Shown: positions 45,318 through 57,847 of the stretch, piece after piece
How positions within the stretch are numbered: the stretch's first letter is position 1
How the letters are laid out: the number at the start of each line of letters is the position of its first letter
NCBI RefSeq assembly: GCF_004006235.1
Contig: NZ_CP034753.1
Location: 2,480,001 to 2,544,000, forward strand
DNA length: 64,000 bases
Direction: 5' to 3'
Origin: Agromyces sp. LHK192
GTDB taxonomy: Bacteria > Actinomycetota > Actinomycetes > Actinomycetales > Microbacteriaceae
Made by a program: the position numbers and the translations under genes
The notes under the pieces: generated by a model
What the model was told of the DNA's origin: nothing
The model's input: the letters and a program-made list of their open reading frames with translations, nothing else
Database searches by the model: none

Positions 45318-46630
45318 GCGACTGGCTCCACGGCGCACCGCACGACGTCGCCCTCTCGTTCGGGGGCGACGTCGTGCGGTACGCCGACCTCGCGCGACTG
45401 GTCGGCGCGGCGCGGCTCCCCGAGGGCGACGGCGCGATCGGATGCCCCGCGGGCGTCGATCCCGTCGTGTTCGTCACGACCGTGCTGGCGGCCCTCGACC
45501 GCGGGCGGCCGGTCATCGTCGGCGCATCCGACGATGAGGCCGCCCGGCTCACGCCGCTGCTGCCCGCGCGCACCGAGCTCGGCCTGCTGACGTCGGGCTC
45601 CAGCGGCGCGGACGGGATGCCGCGGGTGATCGCCCGCACGAACGAGTCCTGGCTCGCCTCCGCCGAACCGCTGGCCGAGTTGGCGGGCATCGGCAGCGCC
45701 GACCGCGTCGTGGCGACCGGCCCGCTGCACGTCTCGATGCACCTGTACGCCGTGCTGCACGCGCTGCGGATGGGCGCGACCGTCGTCGACACCGCCGAGC
45801 GCGCCACCGTCGCGCACGCCACGCCGACGCGTCTGCACCGGATGCTCGACGGCGACGCGACGACGCCCGGGGTCGTGGTCGTCGCGGGCGCCGCTCTCGC
45901 ACCCGCGCTGCGGGAGCGCGCGGTCGAGCGGGGCATCCGGCTCGTGGAGTACTACGGCGCCGCCGAACTGTCGTTCGTGCTGGGCGGCACCGACGGGTCG
46001 CTCCGCGCGTTCCCGGGCGTGGAGGTCGAGCTGCGCGATCGCGCCCTCGGCCCGGCACCGCACGCCCGCTCGGCACCGCACGCCGGCACGGAGCTTTGGG
46101 CGAGTTCCCCGTATCTCGCGCTCGACGCGGTCGGCGGCGGCGAACTCGGGCCGGGCATGCTCCGTCGCGACGCGCGCGGCTTCGCGACCGTCGGCGACCT
46201 CGCCGAGGCCGACGGGCGCGGCGGCGTGCGCGTGCTCGGCCGGGCCGACGCGGCCATCGTCACCGCGGGCGCGACCGTGCTCGCCGAGGACGTCGAGGCC
46301 CGGCTCACCGGCATCCCGGGCGTCGAGGCCGCAGCCGTCATCGGCGAACCGCACGAGCTGCTCGGCGAACGCGTCGTCGCGGTCGTCGAGCTCGCCGCGG
46401 GTATCGGCGTCGACCGCGTCGCTGCCCTCGCGAGGTCGGTGCTCGCCTCGAGCGAGCTCCCCCGGCGCTGGGTCGTGCGCCAGCTGCCCCGAACGGCCTC
46501 GGGCAAGGTCGCCCGCGGAGTCTTGCGCGAGGAGATCCTCGCCGAGTCGACGCACGACGGCGCTACGACTCACGAGGCCTCCTCGACGCACGAAACCCCT
46601 CCGACTCACGAAGCCGAGGCCGCACGATGA
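45314..46630 (+). CDS. Acyl-CoA ligase-like AMP-forming enzyme in the biotin operon
   Basis: A 438-residue adenylate-forming enzyme. The P-loop-like LTSGSSGADGMPRVI, the A5-like YYGAAELSF, the TVGDLAE motif and the C-terminal catalytic Lys in PRTASGKVARG are all present, so it looks active; it is shorter than typical 500-residue ligases. Its neighbours (bioY before, thiolase after, each with a 4-nt overlap) match the bioY-yhfT-yhfS gene order of Bacillus subtilis, suggesting a role in biotin or pimelate-type acid metabolism. The C-terminus has a low-complexity THE-rich tail (residues about 415-438). Confidence 0.8.
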   Translation: MSDWLHGAPHDVALSFGGDVVRYADLARLVGAARLPEGDGAIGCPAGVDPVVFVTTVLAALDRGRPVIVGASDDEAARLTPLLPARTELGLLTSGSSGADGMPRVIARTNESWLASAEPLAELAGIGSADRVVATGPLHVSMHLYAVLHALRMGATVVDTAERATVAHATPTRLHRMLDGDATTPGVVVVAGAALAPALRERAVERGIRLVEYYGAAELSFVLGGTDGSLRAFPGVEVELRDRALGPAPHARSAPHAGTELWASSPYLALDAVGGGELGPGMLRRDARGFATVGDLAEADGRGGVRVLGRADAAIVTAGATVLAEDVEARLTGIPGVEAAAVIGEPHELLGERVVAVVELAAGIGVDRVAALARSVLASSELPRRWVVRQLPRTASGKVARGVLREEILAESTHDGATTHEASSTHETPPTHEAEAAR

Positions 46631-47790
46631 CCGGCGCACCCGTGCTGGTCGCGGCGGGACGCACGGCGATCGCGACCGCCGGGCGCGGGTTCGCGACGCA
46701 CACCGTCGACGCGCTCGCCGCGGCCGTGCTCGCCGAGGTCGCACGCGCCGTCGCACCGGCCGGGCTGCCGATCGACGACGTGGTGCTCGGGAACTGCATG
46801 GGGCCGGGCGGCGACGTCGCCCGCGTCGCGGCGCTCCGCGCCGGCCTGGGGGCCGACGTGCCCGGCGTCACGGTCGACCGGCAGTGCGGCTCGGGACTCG
46901 ACGCCGTGCTGCAGGCAGCCGCGAGGGTCCGTGCGGGCGACGCGCAGCTCGTGCTCGCCGGAGGTGCGGAGTCGGCGTCGACCGCGCCGCACCGGATGTG
47001 GCCCGGCACGGGCGACCGCTACTCGCGCGCACCGTTCGCGCCCGCCGGGCATCCCGACCCCGACATGGGGCCTGCGGCCGACGTGCTGGCCGCGGTGCGC
47101 GGCATCACACGCGACCGACAGGATGCCTGGGCGGCACGCTCGCACGCGCTCGCCGCGCGGGCACAGGCGGCAGGGGTCTTCGACCACGAGATCGTCGAGG
47201 TTAACGGCGTCGTCCGCGACGACCGTCCGCGCGCGGGCATGGATCTCGAGCGCCTCGCGCGCTTCGCGCCCGTGTTCGCGCCGGACGTCGACGACGACGA
47301 CGTGCTGCGCACCGGTCGCGGCACGGTCACGGCCGGCAACTCGTGCGGGTTCTCCGACGGCGCCGCGGCCATGGCTGTGACGACGGCTGAGGTCGCGCGC
47401 GAACTCGGACTCCCCGCGCTGCGCGTCGTCGCCGCGACCGTCGCCGCCGGCGACCCCGCCCTGCCAGGGCTCGGCGCGGCACCCGCGGCACGACGCGCGC
47501 TCGAGCGGGCGGGGCTCGCGGCATCCGACCTGGGGTTCGTGGAGATCACCGAGGCGTTCGCCGCGCAGGTGCTGGCGGTCAGCGACGAACTCGGCCTCGA
47601 CGAGGAGCTCATCAGCGCCGACGGCGGGGCCATCGCGCTCGGGCATCCGTGGGGCGCTTCGGGCTCGGTGCTGCTGGTGCGCCTCGCTGCGCGGATGCTG
47701 CGCGCCGACGACGACGACCGGCCGGGACTCGCCGCCTGCTCGATCGGCGGCGGCCAGGGCGTGGCGATGATCGTGGAGCGGGTGGCATGA
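46627..47790 (+). CDS. Thiolase (acetyl-CoA acyltransferase-like) in the biotin operon
   Basis: A 387-residue thiolase. The nucleophilic Cys is in VDRQCGSGLDAV (about residue 87), the His in ITEAFAAQ and GGAIALGHPWGASG region (about 340), and the second Cys in AACSIGGGQG (about 375): the full catalytic set is present. It overlaps the ligase upstream and bioM downstream by 4 nt each, so it is made as part of the biotin-transport operon. Likely role: beta-oxidation-type shortening or Claisen condensation of an acyl chain activated by the neighbouring ligase; substrate unknown. Confidence 0.85.
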   Translation: MTGAPVLVAAGRTAIATAGRGFATHTVDALAAAVLAEVARAVAPAGLPIDDVVLGNCMGPGGDVARVAALRAGLGADVPGVTVDRQCGSGLDAVLQAAARVRAGDAQLVLAGGAESASTAPHRMWPGTGDRYSRAPFAPAGHPDPDMGPAADVLAAVRGITRDRQDAWAARSHALAARAQAAGVFDHEIVEVNGVVRDDRPRAGMDLERLARFAPVFAPDVDDDDVLRTGRGTVTAGNSCGFSDGAAAMAVTTAEVARELGLPALRVVAATVAAGDPALPGLGAAPAARRALERAGLAASDLGFVEITEAFAAQVLAVSDELGLDEELISADGGAIALGHPWGASGSVLLVRLAARMLRADDDDRPGLAACSIGGGQGVAMIVERVA

Positions 47791-48467
47791 GCGAGATCGT
47801 GTTCGACGGCGTGAGCCACCGCTTCGACGACACCGTCGTCGTCGACGAGGTGTCGCTCGTGCTCCGCGAGCGGCGGATCGGCATCGTCGGCGCGAACGGG
47901 TCGGGAAAGTCCACGCTCGCGCGCATGATCAACGGCCTCGTCACTCCGACGCAGGGCCGTGTGCTCGTCGACGGCCTCGACGTCGCCCGCAACGGGCGCG
48001 ACGTGCGCCGCCGTGTCGGGTTCGTCTTCACGAACGCCGACACGCAGATCGTCATGCCGACGGTCCGCGAGGACGTCGCGTTCACCCTGCGCCGACACCG
48101 CCTGCCGGCAGCGGATGCCGCCGCCCGCGTCGACGCCGCGCTCGAGCGCGCGGGCATCGCGGACCTCGCCGACCGCCCCGCGCACAAGCTGTCGGGCGGG
48201 CAGAAGCAACTGCTCGCGATCGCCGCGGTGCTGGTCGCCGAACCGGCGATCCTCGTGGCCGACGAGCCGACGACGCTGCTCGACGCGCGCAACGCCCGAC
48301 GGGTCGCGGAGCACTTCGAGTCCCTCGACCAACAGCTCGTCGTCGTCAGCCACCAGCTCGAGCTGCTCGAGTCGTTCGACCGGGTGATCGTGATGGAGCA
48401 GGGCCGCGTGGTCGCCGACGGCGAGGCATCCGCCGCGCTCGACGCCTACCGGGCGCTCATCGGGTGA
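47787..48467 (+). CDS. bioM: ECF-type biotin transporter ATPase BioM
   Basis: A 226-residue ABC ATPase of the EcfA/CbiO type: Walker A GANGSGKST (about 35-43), Q-loop-like FTNADTQIV, signature LSGGQKQ, Walker B ILVADEP and H-loop VVSHQLE. It begins at ATG 47787, overlapping the thiolase stop by 4 nt. With BioN and BioY it forms a dedicated (group I) ECF transporter. Confidence 0.9.
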   Translation: MSEIVFDGVSHRFDDTVVVDEVSLVLRERRIGIVGANGSGKSTLARMINGLVTPTQGRVLVDGLDVARNGRDVRRRVGFVFTNADTQIVMPTVREDVAFTLRRHRLPAADAAARVDAALERAGIADLADRPAHKLSGGQKQLLAIAAVLVAEPAILVADEPTTLLDARNARRVAEHFESLDQQLVVVSHQLELLESFDRVIVMEQGRVVADGEASAALDAYRALIG

Positions 48468-48482
48468 TCGGATGACCAGTCC

Positions 48483-49076
48483 ATGATCGGCGTCTTCCAC
48501 CCGGGCGACACGCTGCTGCACCGGCTCCCCGCGCTCGCGAAGCTCGGTCTGCTGGCTGTCGCGGTCACCGCGATCGCCCTCACCGGCTCGCTGTTGTGGC
48601 TCGGCGGGGCATCCGTCGCCGTCGTCGCGGCGTTCGCGATCGCCCGCATCCCGCCGCGACTGGCCTGGCGGCAGGTCTCGCCGATCCTGTGGGCGCTGGC
48701 GATCGCGGTGCCGCTCCAGGTGCTCTTCGGCGGCTGGGAGGCCGCAGCGGTGATGGCGGCCCGCCTCCTGCTCGCCGTCGCGCTCGCCGGGCTGTACTCG
48801 CTGACGACCCCGGTCTCGGCGACCCTCGACGCCATGCGGGTGCTGCTGCGCCCGTTCCGCCGGTGGCTCGACCCCGACCGCGTGGGGCTCGCGCTCGCCC
48901 TCACGATCCGCTGCGTGCCGCTCTTGGCCGAGCTCGTGCGCGAGGTGCTTGAAGCGCGCAAGGCGCGCGGCGCCGAGGGGTCGATCCGGGCCCTCGCGGT
49001 GCCCGTGATCGTGCGCGCGCTGCGCACGGCCGAGCACCTCGGCGAGGCGCTCGTCGCGCGCGGATTCGACGACTGA
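48483..49076 (+). CDS. bioN: ECF transporter transmembrane protein BioN
   Basis: A 197-residue T component with about five TM segments and the two Ala-Arg-Gly-type coupling motifs (LEARKARGAE and EALVARGFDD). It follows bioM by 15 bp and ends the operon 24 bp before a strong hairpin. Confidence 0.9.
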   Translation: MIGVFHPGDTLLHRLPALAKLGLLAVAVTAIALTGSLLWLGGASVAVVAAFAIARIPPRLAWRQVSPILWALAIAVPLQVLFGGWEAAAVMAARLLLAVALAGLYSLTTPVSATLDAMRVLLRPFRRWLDPDRVGLALALTIRCVPLLAELVREVLEARKARGAEGSIRALAVPVIVRALRTAEHLGEALVARGFDD

Positions 49077-49100
49077 CCAGCGACCGGGCGGGAACGAGAA

Positions 49101-49127
49101 CGGCCCCGTCGCGATGCGACGGGGCCG
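49101..49127. terminator. Terminator between bioN and tRNA-Lys
   Basis: A perfect 12-bp stem (CGGCCCCGTCGC / GCGACGGGGCCG) with a 3-nt loop, lying between the convergent bioN and tRNA-Lys genes. Confidence 0.8.
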
Positions 49128-49131
49128 GTGG

Positions 49132-49204
49132 TGCACCCCCAGGGACTTGAACCCTGAACCCACTGATTAAGAGTCAGTTGCTCTGCCGATTGAGCTAGAG
49201 GTGC
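49132..49204 (-). tRNA. tRNA-Lys (anticodon CTT)
   Basis: A 73-nt cloverleaf on the minus strand: acceptor GCACCTC pairs with GGGGGTGC, the anticodon stem-loop CTGACTCTTAATCAG gives anticodon CTT, and the T-loop reads GGTTCAAGTCC. CCA is not encoded. Confidence 0.95.
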
Positions 49205-49357
49205 GTTGATTCCGGGCGATTTTCTCAACCCCGAACCGAGGGATTACGTTAGCAGGTCGACCGGGGTCAGCGCCAATCGAGCGCCGCCACCGGCGTGGCG
49301 TGCGGCGATCCATCCTGCCGCCGGGTCGATGCCGACGGCACGGGATAGCCTGATCCG

Positions 49358-50149
49358 GTGACCACCGAACCCGGCCTCGCCGACGATCTCGCCCTCGCCC
49401 TCGCGCTGGCCGACCGAGCCGACGCGATCTCGCTCGAACGGTTCCGCGCCGTCGACCTCGAGGTGTCGACGAAGCCCGACCGCACGCCCGTGACCGAGGC
49501 GGACCTCGCGGTCGAGCGTGCGATCCGCGACGGCCTCGCCGACGCTCGGCCCGACGACGGCGTGCTGGGCGAGGAGTTCGGCACCGAGGGTTCGGGCCGG
49601 CGGCAGTGGATCATCGACCCGATCGACGGCACCGCGAACTTCCTTCGCGGCGTGCCCGTGTGGGGCACGCTCATCGCGCTCGCGATCGACGGCGAGCCGG
49701 TGCTCGGCGTCGTCGCCTCCCCCGCGATGGGTCGCCGCTGGTGGGCGACGCGCGGCGGCGGCGCGTGGACGACGGATGCCCCGGGCGCCGAGCCGCGGGG
49801 CATCCGGGTGTCGAACGTGGCCGATCTCGGCGATGCGTCGCTCAGCTTCCAGAGCCTCGCGCAATGGCGCGGTGCGGGTTACCTCGACCGCCTGCTGGCG
49901 CTGTCGGAGCGGGTGTGGCGCGACCGGGCCTACGGCGACGTGTGGTCGTACATGCTGCTCGCCGAGGGGCTGATCGACATCACGGGCGAGTTCGACGTGA
50001 AGACGTACGACCTGGCGGCGCTGATCCCGATCGTCGAGGAGGCCGGCGGTCGATTCACGTCGATCATGGGCGAGCGTGGGCCGGGCCATGGCAGTGCACT
50101 GGCCACGAACGGCCTGCTGCACGACGGGGTGCTCGAGGCGCTGCGCTGA
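49358..50149 (+). CDS. hisN: Inositol-monophosphatase-family enzyme, probable histidinol-phosphatase
   Basis: 263 residues (GTG start). Mg-binding motifs GEEFG (about 67-71), WIIDPIDGTANF (about 84-95) and VWSYMLLAEG with a final YDLAALIPIVEEAG segment define the IMPase superfamily. The sequence style fits the actinobacterial HisN group (histidine synthesis, step 8), but inositol-phosphate or 3'-phosphoadenosine activity cannot be excluded. No his genes are nearby. Confidence 0.82.
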   Translation: MTTEPGLADDLALALALADRADAISLERFRAVDLEVSTKPDRTPVTEADLAVERAIRDGLADARPDDGVLGEEFGTEGSGRRQWIIDPIDGTANFLRGVPVWGTLIALAIDGEPVLGVVASPAMGRRWWATRGGGAWTTDAPGAEPRGIRVSNVADLGDASLSFQSLAQWRGAGYLDRLLALSERVWRDRAYGDVWSYMLLAEGLIDITGEFDVKTYDLAALIPIVEEAGGRFTSIMGERGPGHGSALATNGLLHDGVLEALR

Positions 50150-50168
50150 GGAACGGCCGCGAAACCGG

Positions 50169-50729
50169 ATGACACGCCGTACACGCAGGTGCTCTTCCGC
50201 AGGGGGCTCGGCCGGCGCCGTCGCAGCGGTGCTACTGGGCCTGCTCGCCGCAGGATGCACCCCCGCAGCCGACGACCGGGCGGAGACTTCGCCGGCGGCG
50301 AGGACAGCGTCACCGAGCGCGACGGCTCCGGTGCCGACGACGGAGCCGGATCCCGCCTCCGCCATCCCGGCACCGCCCGCCGCCTACGCCCCGCAGGTCG
50401 GGGACTGCTTCGACGTGACGAAGGCGCAGACGGACCTGCGGAAGAGCCTCGTGCCGTGCGAGCAACTCCACGACGACGAGGTCTATGCGGAATTCGCGCT
50501 CAGCGGTGAGGCCTATGCGGGCGATGACGCCGTCTTCGATGCCGCCCGTGCCGGATGCATCGACCGCTTCGCCGCGTTCGTGGGCATCCCGTTCGCGCAG
50601 TCGCGCCTCGACGTGACGACATACCATCCGTCCGAGCAGTCCTGGGCCGAAGGCGATCGACGGGTCGTCTGCGCGGTGTGGGATCCCTCCACGGCCGTCG
50701 AGGGGACGCTCGCCGGCTCGGGCCTGTAG
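50169..50729 (+). CDS. Lipoprotein with septum-formation-like domain
   Basis: 186 residues. The signal peptide ends in a lipobox (LLAAGC, Cys near residue 28); an Ala/Pro/Thr linker leads to a domain starting YAPQVGDCFD with cysteines in VPCEQLH, RAGCIDRF and VVCAVWD, a pattern of the actinobacterial septum-formation/DUF4190-associated family. Extracellular, membrane-anchored; role unknown. Follows hisN by 19 bp. Confidence 0.72.
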   Translation: MTRRTRRCSSAGGSAGAVAAVLLGLLAAGCTPAADDRAETSPAARTASPSATAPVPTTEPDPASAIPAPPAAYAPQVGDCFDVTKAQTDLRKSLVPCEQLHDDEVYAEFALSGEAYAGDDAVFDAARAGCIDRFAAFVGIPFAQSRLDVTTYHPSEQSWAEGDRRVVCAVWDPSTAVEGTLAGSGL

Positions 50730-50737
50730 TGGTGATG

Positions 50738-50763
50738 TGCACTTTGGATGAGAAAGTGCAACA

Positions 50764-50787
<24 letters not shown>
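50738..50787. promoter_or_regulatory. Two tandem TetR operators, one spanning the start codon
   Basis: TGCACTTT-N7-AAAGTGCA (50738-50760) and TGCACTT-N9-AAGTGCA (50765-50787), both 23 bp long and 27 bp apart. The second covers ATG 50764 of the TetR gene, so binding should block both initiation of transcription and, if the mRNA starts nearby, the gene start itself. Confidence 0.8.
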
Positions 50788-54203
<3,416 letters not shown>

Positions 54204-54285
54204 ATGCTCCAGCTTCGCCGCACCATTTGTTCAGCACCAGCGAATGATTCTTTTTGACTCGTAAGCATCGCTGTACGATTCGGAT

Positions 54286-55221
54286 ATGGACCCCACCCGC
54301 CTCCGCGTCTTCCGCGCCGTCGTGCAATCCGGCTCGATCAACGGGGCGGCGACCCGCCTCGGGTACACGCCGTCGGCGATCAGCCAGCACGTGAGCGCCC
54401 TCCAACGCGAGACGGGCCTCGTCCTCGTCGAACGTCGGGGCCGGGGCATCCAGCCCACGGCCGCCGGCATCGCCGTCGCCGAACGCGCGACGCGCGTGCT
54501 CGACCAGCTCACCGACCTCGAGCACCTCGCCGACGACCTGCGCGCGGGTCGCAGCGGGGTGCTCCGCATCGGGGCCTTCATGTCGGCCAACCGGGTGTGG
54601 ATGCCCCGCGTCGTCGCCGGCGTCGTCGACGACTTCCCCGACCTGCGCATCGAACTGAGCCTCGCCGAACTGCGCGGCGACCGGCCTGTCGAGCTCGATC
54701 TGGACGTGTTCATCGCCGAGGCCGTGCGCGGCGACCGCGATCCCGCCGTCGCCGACGGCTCCGCCGACGGCTACGACGTCGAGCACCTGCGCACCGAGGA
54801 CTACCTCGCCGTGCTCCCCGCGGGGCATCCGCTCGTCGGCCGCGAGCGGGTCGAGCTGAACGAGCTCCGCGATGCGGACTGGATCGACAACGACATCGCC
54901 CGCGGACCGTGCCGCGAGATCCTGATCACGGCCTGCCGCGCTCGCGGCTTCGCCCCGCGCTTCCGGGTCCAGGCATCCGACTATCCGTCGTCGTTCGACT
55001 ACGTCGCCGCGGGTGTCGGGGTCACCGTCGTGCCACGCCTCGGCGCACACCTGCTGCCGGCGGGCGTCACGGCCGTTCCCATCGCAGATGCCGAGGTCCG
55101 CCGGCGGATCATGCTCCGCGTGGCACGCTCCGCACGCACCAACCCCGCAGTACGGCGGGCCACCGAACTGCTCCGCGCCGCCGCGGTGCTACCTGCCGCG
55201 GCGCCGCATGCACTAGCGTGA
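54286..55221 (+). CDS. LysR-family transcriptional regulator
   Basis: 311 residues with HTH (FRAVVQSGSINGAATRLG, then YTPSAISQHVSALQ) and a LysR substrate-binding domain. Divergent from the EamA transporter, so probably its activator. ATG 54286 is preceded by GATTCGGAT with no clear Shine-Dalgarno, possibly leaderless. Confidence 0.88.
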   Translation: MDPTRLRVFRAVVQSGSINGAATRLGYTPSAISQHVSALQRETGLVLVERRGRGIQPTAAGIAVAERATRVLDQLTDLEHLADDLRAGRSGVLRIGAFMSANRVWMPRVVAGVVDDFPDLRIELSLAELRGDRPVELDLDVFIAEAVRGDRDPAVADGSADGYDVEHLRTEDYLAVLPAGHPLVGRERVELNELRDADWIDNDIARGPCREILITACRARGFAPRFRVQASDYPSSFDYVAAGVGVTVVPRLGAHLLPAGVTAVPIADAEVRRRIMLRVARSARTNPAVRRATELLRAAAVLPAAAPHALA

Positions 55222-55269
55222 CGCCTAGGCGGGGGCATCCGGCATCCCGCCGAGGAGAGGGGATGTTCG

Positions 55270-55665
55270 ATGGGGTTCTTCGCGACGCTCTGGGACTGGA
55301 TCTGGTTCTCGGTGATGCTCTTCGCATTCATCGCCTACCTGTGGGTGCTGATCTCGATCGTGATCGACATCTTCCGCGACCACTCGTTGAACGGCTGGCT
55401 CAAGGCGGTCTGGCTGATCTGCCTGCTGATCTTCCCGTTCATCACCGGCCTGGTGTACGTCATCGCGCGCGGCCGCGGCATGGCCGAGCGCTCGGTGCGG
55501 CAGCAGCAGGAGTACCAGGAGTACTCGAAGGACTACATCCGTTCGGTGTCGTTCGCGAGCCCGGCCGACGAGATCGCGAAGGCCAAGGACCTGCTCGACC
55601 AGGGCGTCATCAGCCAGGGCGAGTACGACGCCCTGAAGAACAAGGCGCTCGGCGGCACGTACTGA
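55270..55665 (+). CDS. Membrane protein with phospholipase-D-N-like TM region and SHOCT domain
   Basis: 131 residues: two TM segments (about 12-33 and 45-67) of the PLDc_N type followed by a hydrophilic linker and a C-terminal SHOCT-like motif (EIAKAKDLLDQGVISQGEYDALKNKAL). Such small proteins are common in actinobacteria, role unknown. Followed by a very strong terminator. Confidence 0.8.
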   Translation: MGFFATLWDWIWFSVMLFAFIAYLWVLISIVIDIFRDHSLNGWLKAVWLICLLIFPFITGLVYVIARGRGMAERSVRQQQEYQEYSKDYIRSVSFASPADEIAKAKDLLDQGVISQGEYDALKNKALGGTY

Positions 55666-55691
55666 ATCGAGCTGCCTCCGACCGGAGACGA

Positions 55692-55733
55692 CGAACGGGC
55701 GGCCGGCATCTTCGGATGCCGGCCGCCCGTTCG
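55692..55733. terminator. Strong terminator with TTCG tetraloop
   Basis: A perfect 19-bp stem (CGAACGGGCGGCCGGCATC and its complement) closed by TTCG, between the SHOCT-protein gene and the convergent tmRNA gene; it can serve both. Confidence 0.88.
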
Positions 55734-55760
55734 CGTCCACACGTGTGCGACAACGGCCGA

Positions 55761-56128
55761 TGGTGGAGATGGGGGGAATCGAACCCCCGTCCAACGCTGG
55801 GATTCCACGTTTTCTCCGGGCGCAGCCTGTGTAGCGTTCTCATCGGCTCCGACTCTTGCCACAGGCATCCGAGTCGACGAGCCCAGCCTGAAGAAGTCCC
55901 GCACACCGTTCAGGCGCCGGTGCGCAGCAAGTTCCCTAGATGACGCCAGGGACCGGGGCGGGAACGAACCCGGACTGACGGACTATCGACTCTGCTTACG
56001 CAGCGAGAGCGAAGTCGGACTGCTTCTTATTGGCAGTTATTGGTTCGCAGGGAGCGTTCACGAGATAACCCTGCATCCTCGGCCCGCTTCTCGTGGGCAC
56101 TCAGGCGATGTCGAAACCGATCATCCCC
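55761..56128 (-). ncRNA. ssrA: tmRNA (ssrA)
   Basis: 368 nt on the minus strand. The 5' end GGGGATGATCGGTTTCGACA and the 3' end (GGTTCGATT region, ...CATCTCCACCA, CCA encoded) pair as the tRNA-like domain. The tag reading frame at 55996-56034 encodes ANKKQSDFALAA and a TAA stop. tmRNA rescues stalled ribosomes together with SmpB, whose gene lies 1.7 kb away on the same strand. The coding and pseudoknot regions fill what otherwise looks like a gap. Confidence 0.95.
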
Positions 56129-56306
56129 ATGGGTGCGCCACCCTGTCTGAACAGGAGGCGAGCCGTCGTCGCACACTGTGGAATTTCCAACCCGCGCTGC
56201 TCCCGGTGAGGAGTGCGCGGCCTTACAGTCTAGAACAGGCGCGACCCCCGCGCCATTCCACCCGGTTGATCTTCACGATCGTTCCGTCACCTCGAGGAGC
56301 AGCACC

Positions 56307-56978
56307 ATGAGCACCCTGATCGCCGTCTCCGGCCGCGCCGAGGAACGTGCCGCCCCCGAACTCGCCGCCGTCTTCATCGGCGTCGGCGGCTCCGGCCCCG
56401 ATCGCGAGAGGGTCATGCACGACACCTCCGCCGCCCACGCCAGGCTCCTCGACGAGGTCCGCGACCTCGAGGTCGCCGGCGCCCTCGACCAGTGGTCGGC
56501 CGAACAACTGCGAGTGTGGTCGCACCGGCCGTGGAACGCCGAGGGCAAGCGGCTGCCCCTCGTGCACCAGGTGCGGGCCGACGTGAAGGTCGTGTTCCGC
56601 GACCTCGACCGCGTCGGCGAATGGCTGGCGACCACCGCGACCCGCGATCACCTCACCGTGAACGGCGTCGACTGGCAACTGACGGATGCCACGCTCGCCG
56701 TCGTCCGTGAGCGCGCGCAGCGCTCCGCGGTGCAGGATGCCGTGGCGAAGGCGCGCGTCTACGCCGACGCGCTGGGCGCAGGGAGCCCGGTCCCGGTCGA
56801 ACTCGCCGACCACGGCATGCTCTCGGCCGCGCAGGCGCCCGCGGCGCGCATGGCCATGCCGATGGCCGCGTTCGGGGCTCCGCCGTCGGGCGGCGCACCG
56901 ACGACCGAGTTCGCACCGGCCGACCTCGTCATCGAGGCGCGGGTCGACGCGCGATTCACGGCGGAGCCTGCCGGCTGA
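56307..56978 (+). CDS. SIMPL-domain (DUF541) protein
   Basis: 223 residues of the SIMPL/DUF541 family, with the beta-rich N-terminus (LIAVSGRAEERAAPELAAVF) and the VKARVYADALG-type helix near residue 150 (here AVAKARVYADALG). No signal peptide is evident, unlike many relatives, suggesting a cytoplasmic protein. Function unknown. ATG 56307 has a GAGGAG site. Confidence 0.82.
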   Translation: MSTLIAVSGRAEERAAPELAAVFIGVGGSGPDRERVMHDTSAAHARLLDEVRDLEVAGALDQWSAEQLRVWSHRPWNAEGKRLPLVHQVRADVKVVFRDLDRVGEWLATTATRDHLTVNGVDWQLTDATLAVVRERAQRSAVQDAVAKARVYADALGAGSPVPVELADHGMLSAAQAPAARMAMPMAAFGAPPSGGAPTTEFAPADLVIEARVDARFTAEPAG

Positions 56979-57044
56979 GGCATCCGACCGGTCCTGGTCA
57001 CGGCCGCGATCGCCGCCCCAGCGGCCGGCGCCGGGCCGCGCCGC

Positions 57045-57779
57045 TCAGTCCGCGTCGACGAGCCTCGCCTCGAGGCTGGCGAGCTCGTCGAGGGTGACCC
57101 CCGAAGCGAGCAGGAACTCCCGCGCCGAGCTGTGCTCGCGCTCGACCAGGTCGATCACGCTCTCGATCGCCGAACGGGGACTGCCGCCCATGAGCATGCG
57201 CAGCGCGGGCGAGTCCGCGACGCCGTGGCTGCCGACCAGGGCGACCATGCCCTCGAGCCATTCGCCGGCGAGGTTCGCCTCCGTGACCTCGTAGTCGGCG
57301 ACGACCTGCTCGCGATCCACGCCGACGGCGAGGAGGGCGAGCGCGACGACGACGCCCGTACGGTCCTTCCCTGCGGTGCAGTGCACGACGACCGCGCCGT
57401 CACGCTCGGTCGCGATGTCGCGGATCGCCTCGGCGACGACGCCCGCGTGCTGCGTGACGATGCGCTCGTAGAGGCTGTCGAGGCTGTAGCCGAGCGACTG
57501 CGACCGGGCGGACCCCTCGAAGACGGGAAGGCGCACGAGGTCGATGTCGAGGCCCTCGACGTCGTCGGGCAGCGCGTCCGTCTCGAAGTCGTCGCGCAGG
57601 TCGATCACGCGGCGCACGTCGAGCTCGACGAGCCGCTCGCGACCCGCTTCGCCGAGGCGCGCGAGCCCGTCGGCCCGGTACAGCACGCCGTGCCTGATGG
57701 TGCCGGTCGCCGCGGTCATCCCGCCGACGTCGCGGAAGTTGTAGGTGCCGGGTACGGGGATGCGCGTCGAGGTCTCCAC
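57045..57779 (-). CDS. Protein-tyrosine/serine phosphatase, PtpB-like
   Basis: 244 residues of the Y_phosphatase3 group. The P-loop HCTAGKDRTG has Cys134 and Arg140, and the N-terminal NFRDVGG motif is diagnostic. It resembles mycobacterial MptpB in order and length but no signal peptide is seen. Single gene, convergent with the SIMPL gene. Confidence 0.9.
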   Translation of the reverse strand: METSTRIPVPGTYNFRDVGGMTAATGTIRHGVLYRADGLARLGEAGRERLVELDVRRVIDLRDDFETDALPDDVEGLDIDLVRLPVFEGSARSQSLGYSLDSLYERIVTQHAGVVAEAIRDIATERDGAVVVHCTAGKDRTGVVVALALLAVGVDREQVVADYEVTEANLAGEWLEGMVALVGSHGVADSPALRMLMGGSPRSAIESVIDLVEREHSSAREFLLASGVTLDELASLEARLVDAD

Positions 57780-57847
57780 CGGAGCAGCCTAGCCGTTGCG
57801 CCCGACCGGAAGCGGGGATGGTTCGAGCCCGGAGACCGACCCGGCCT

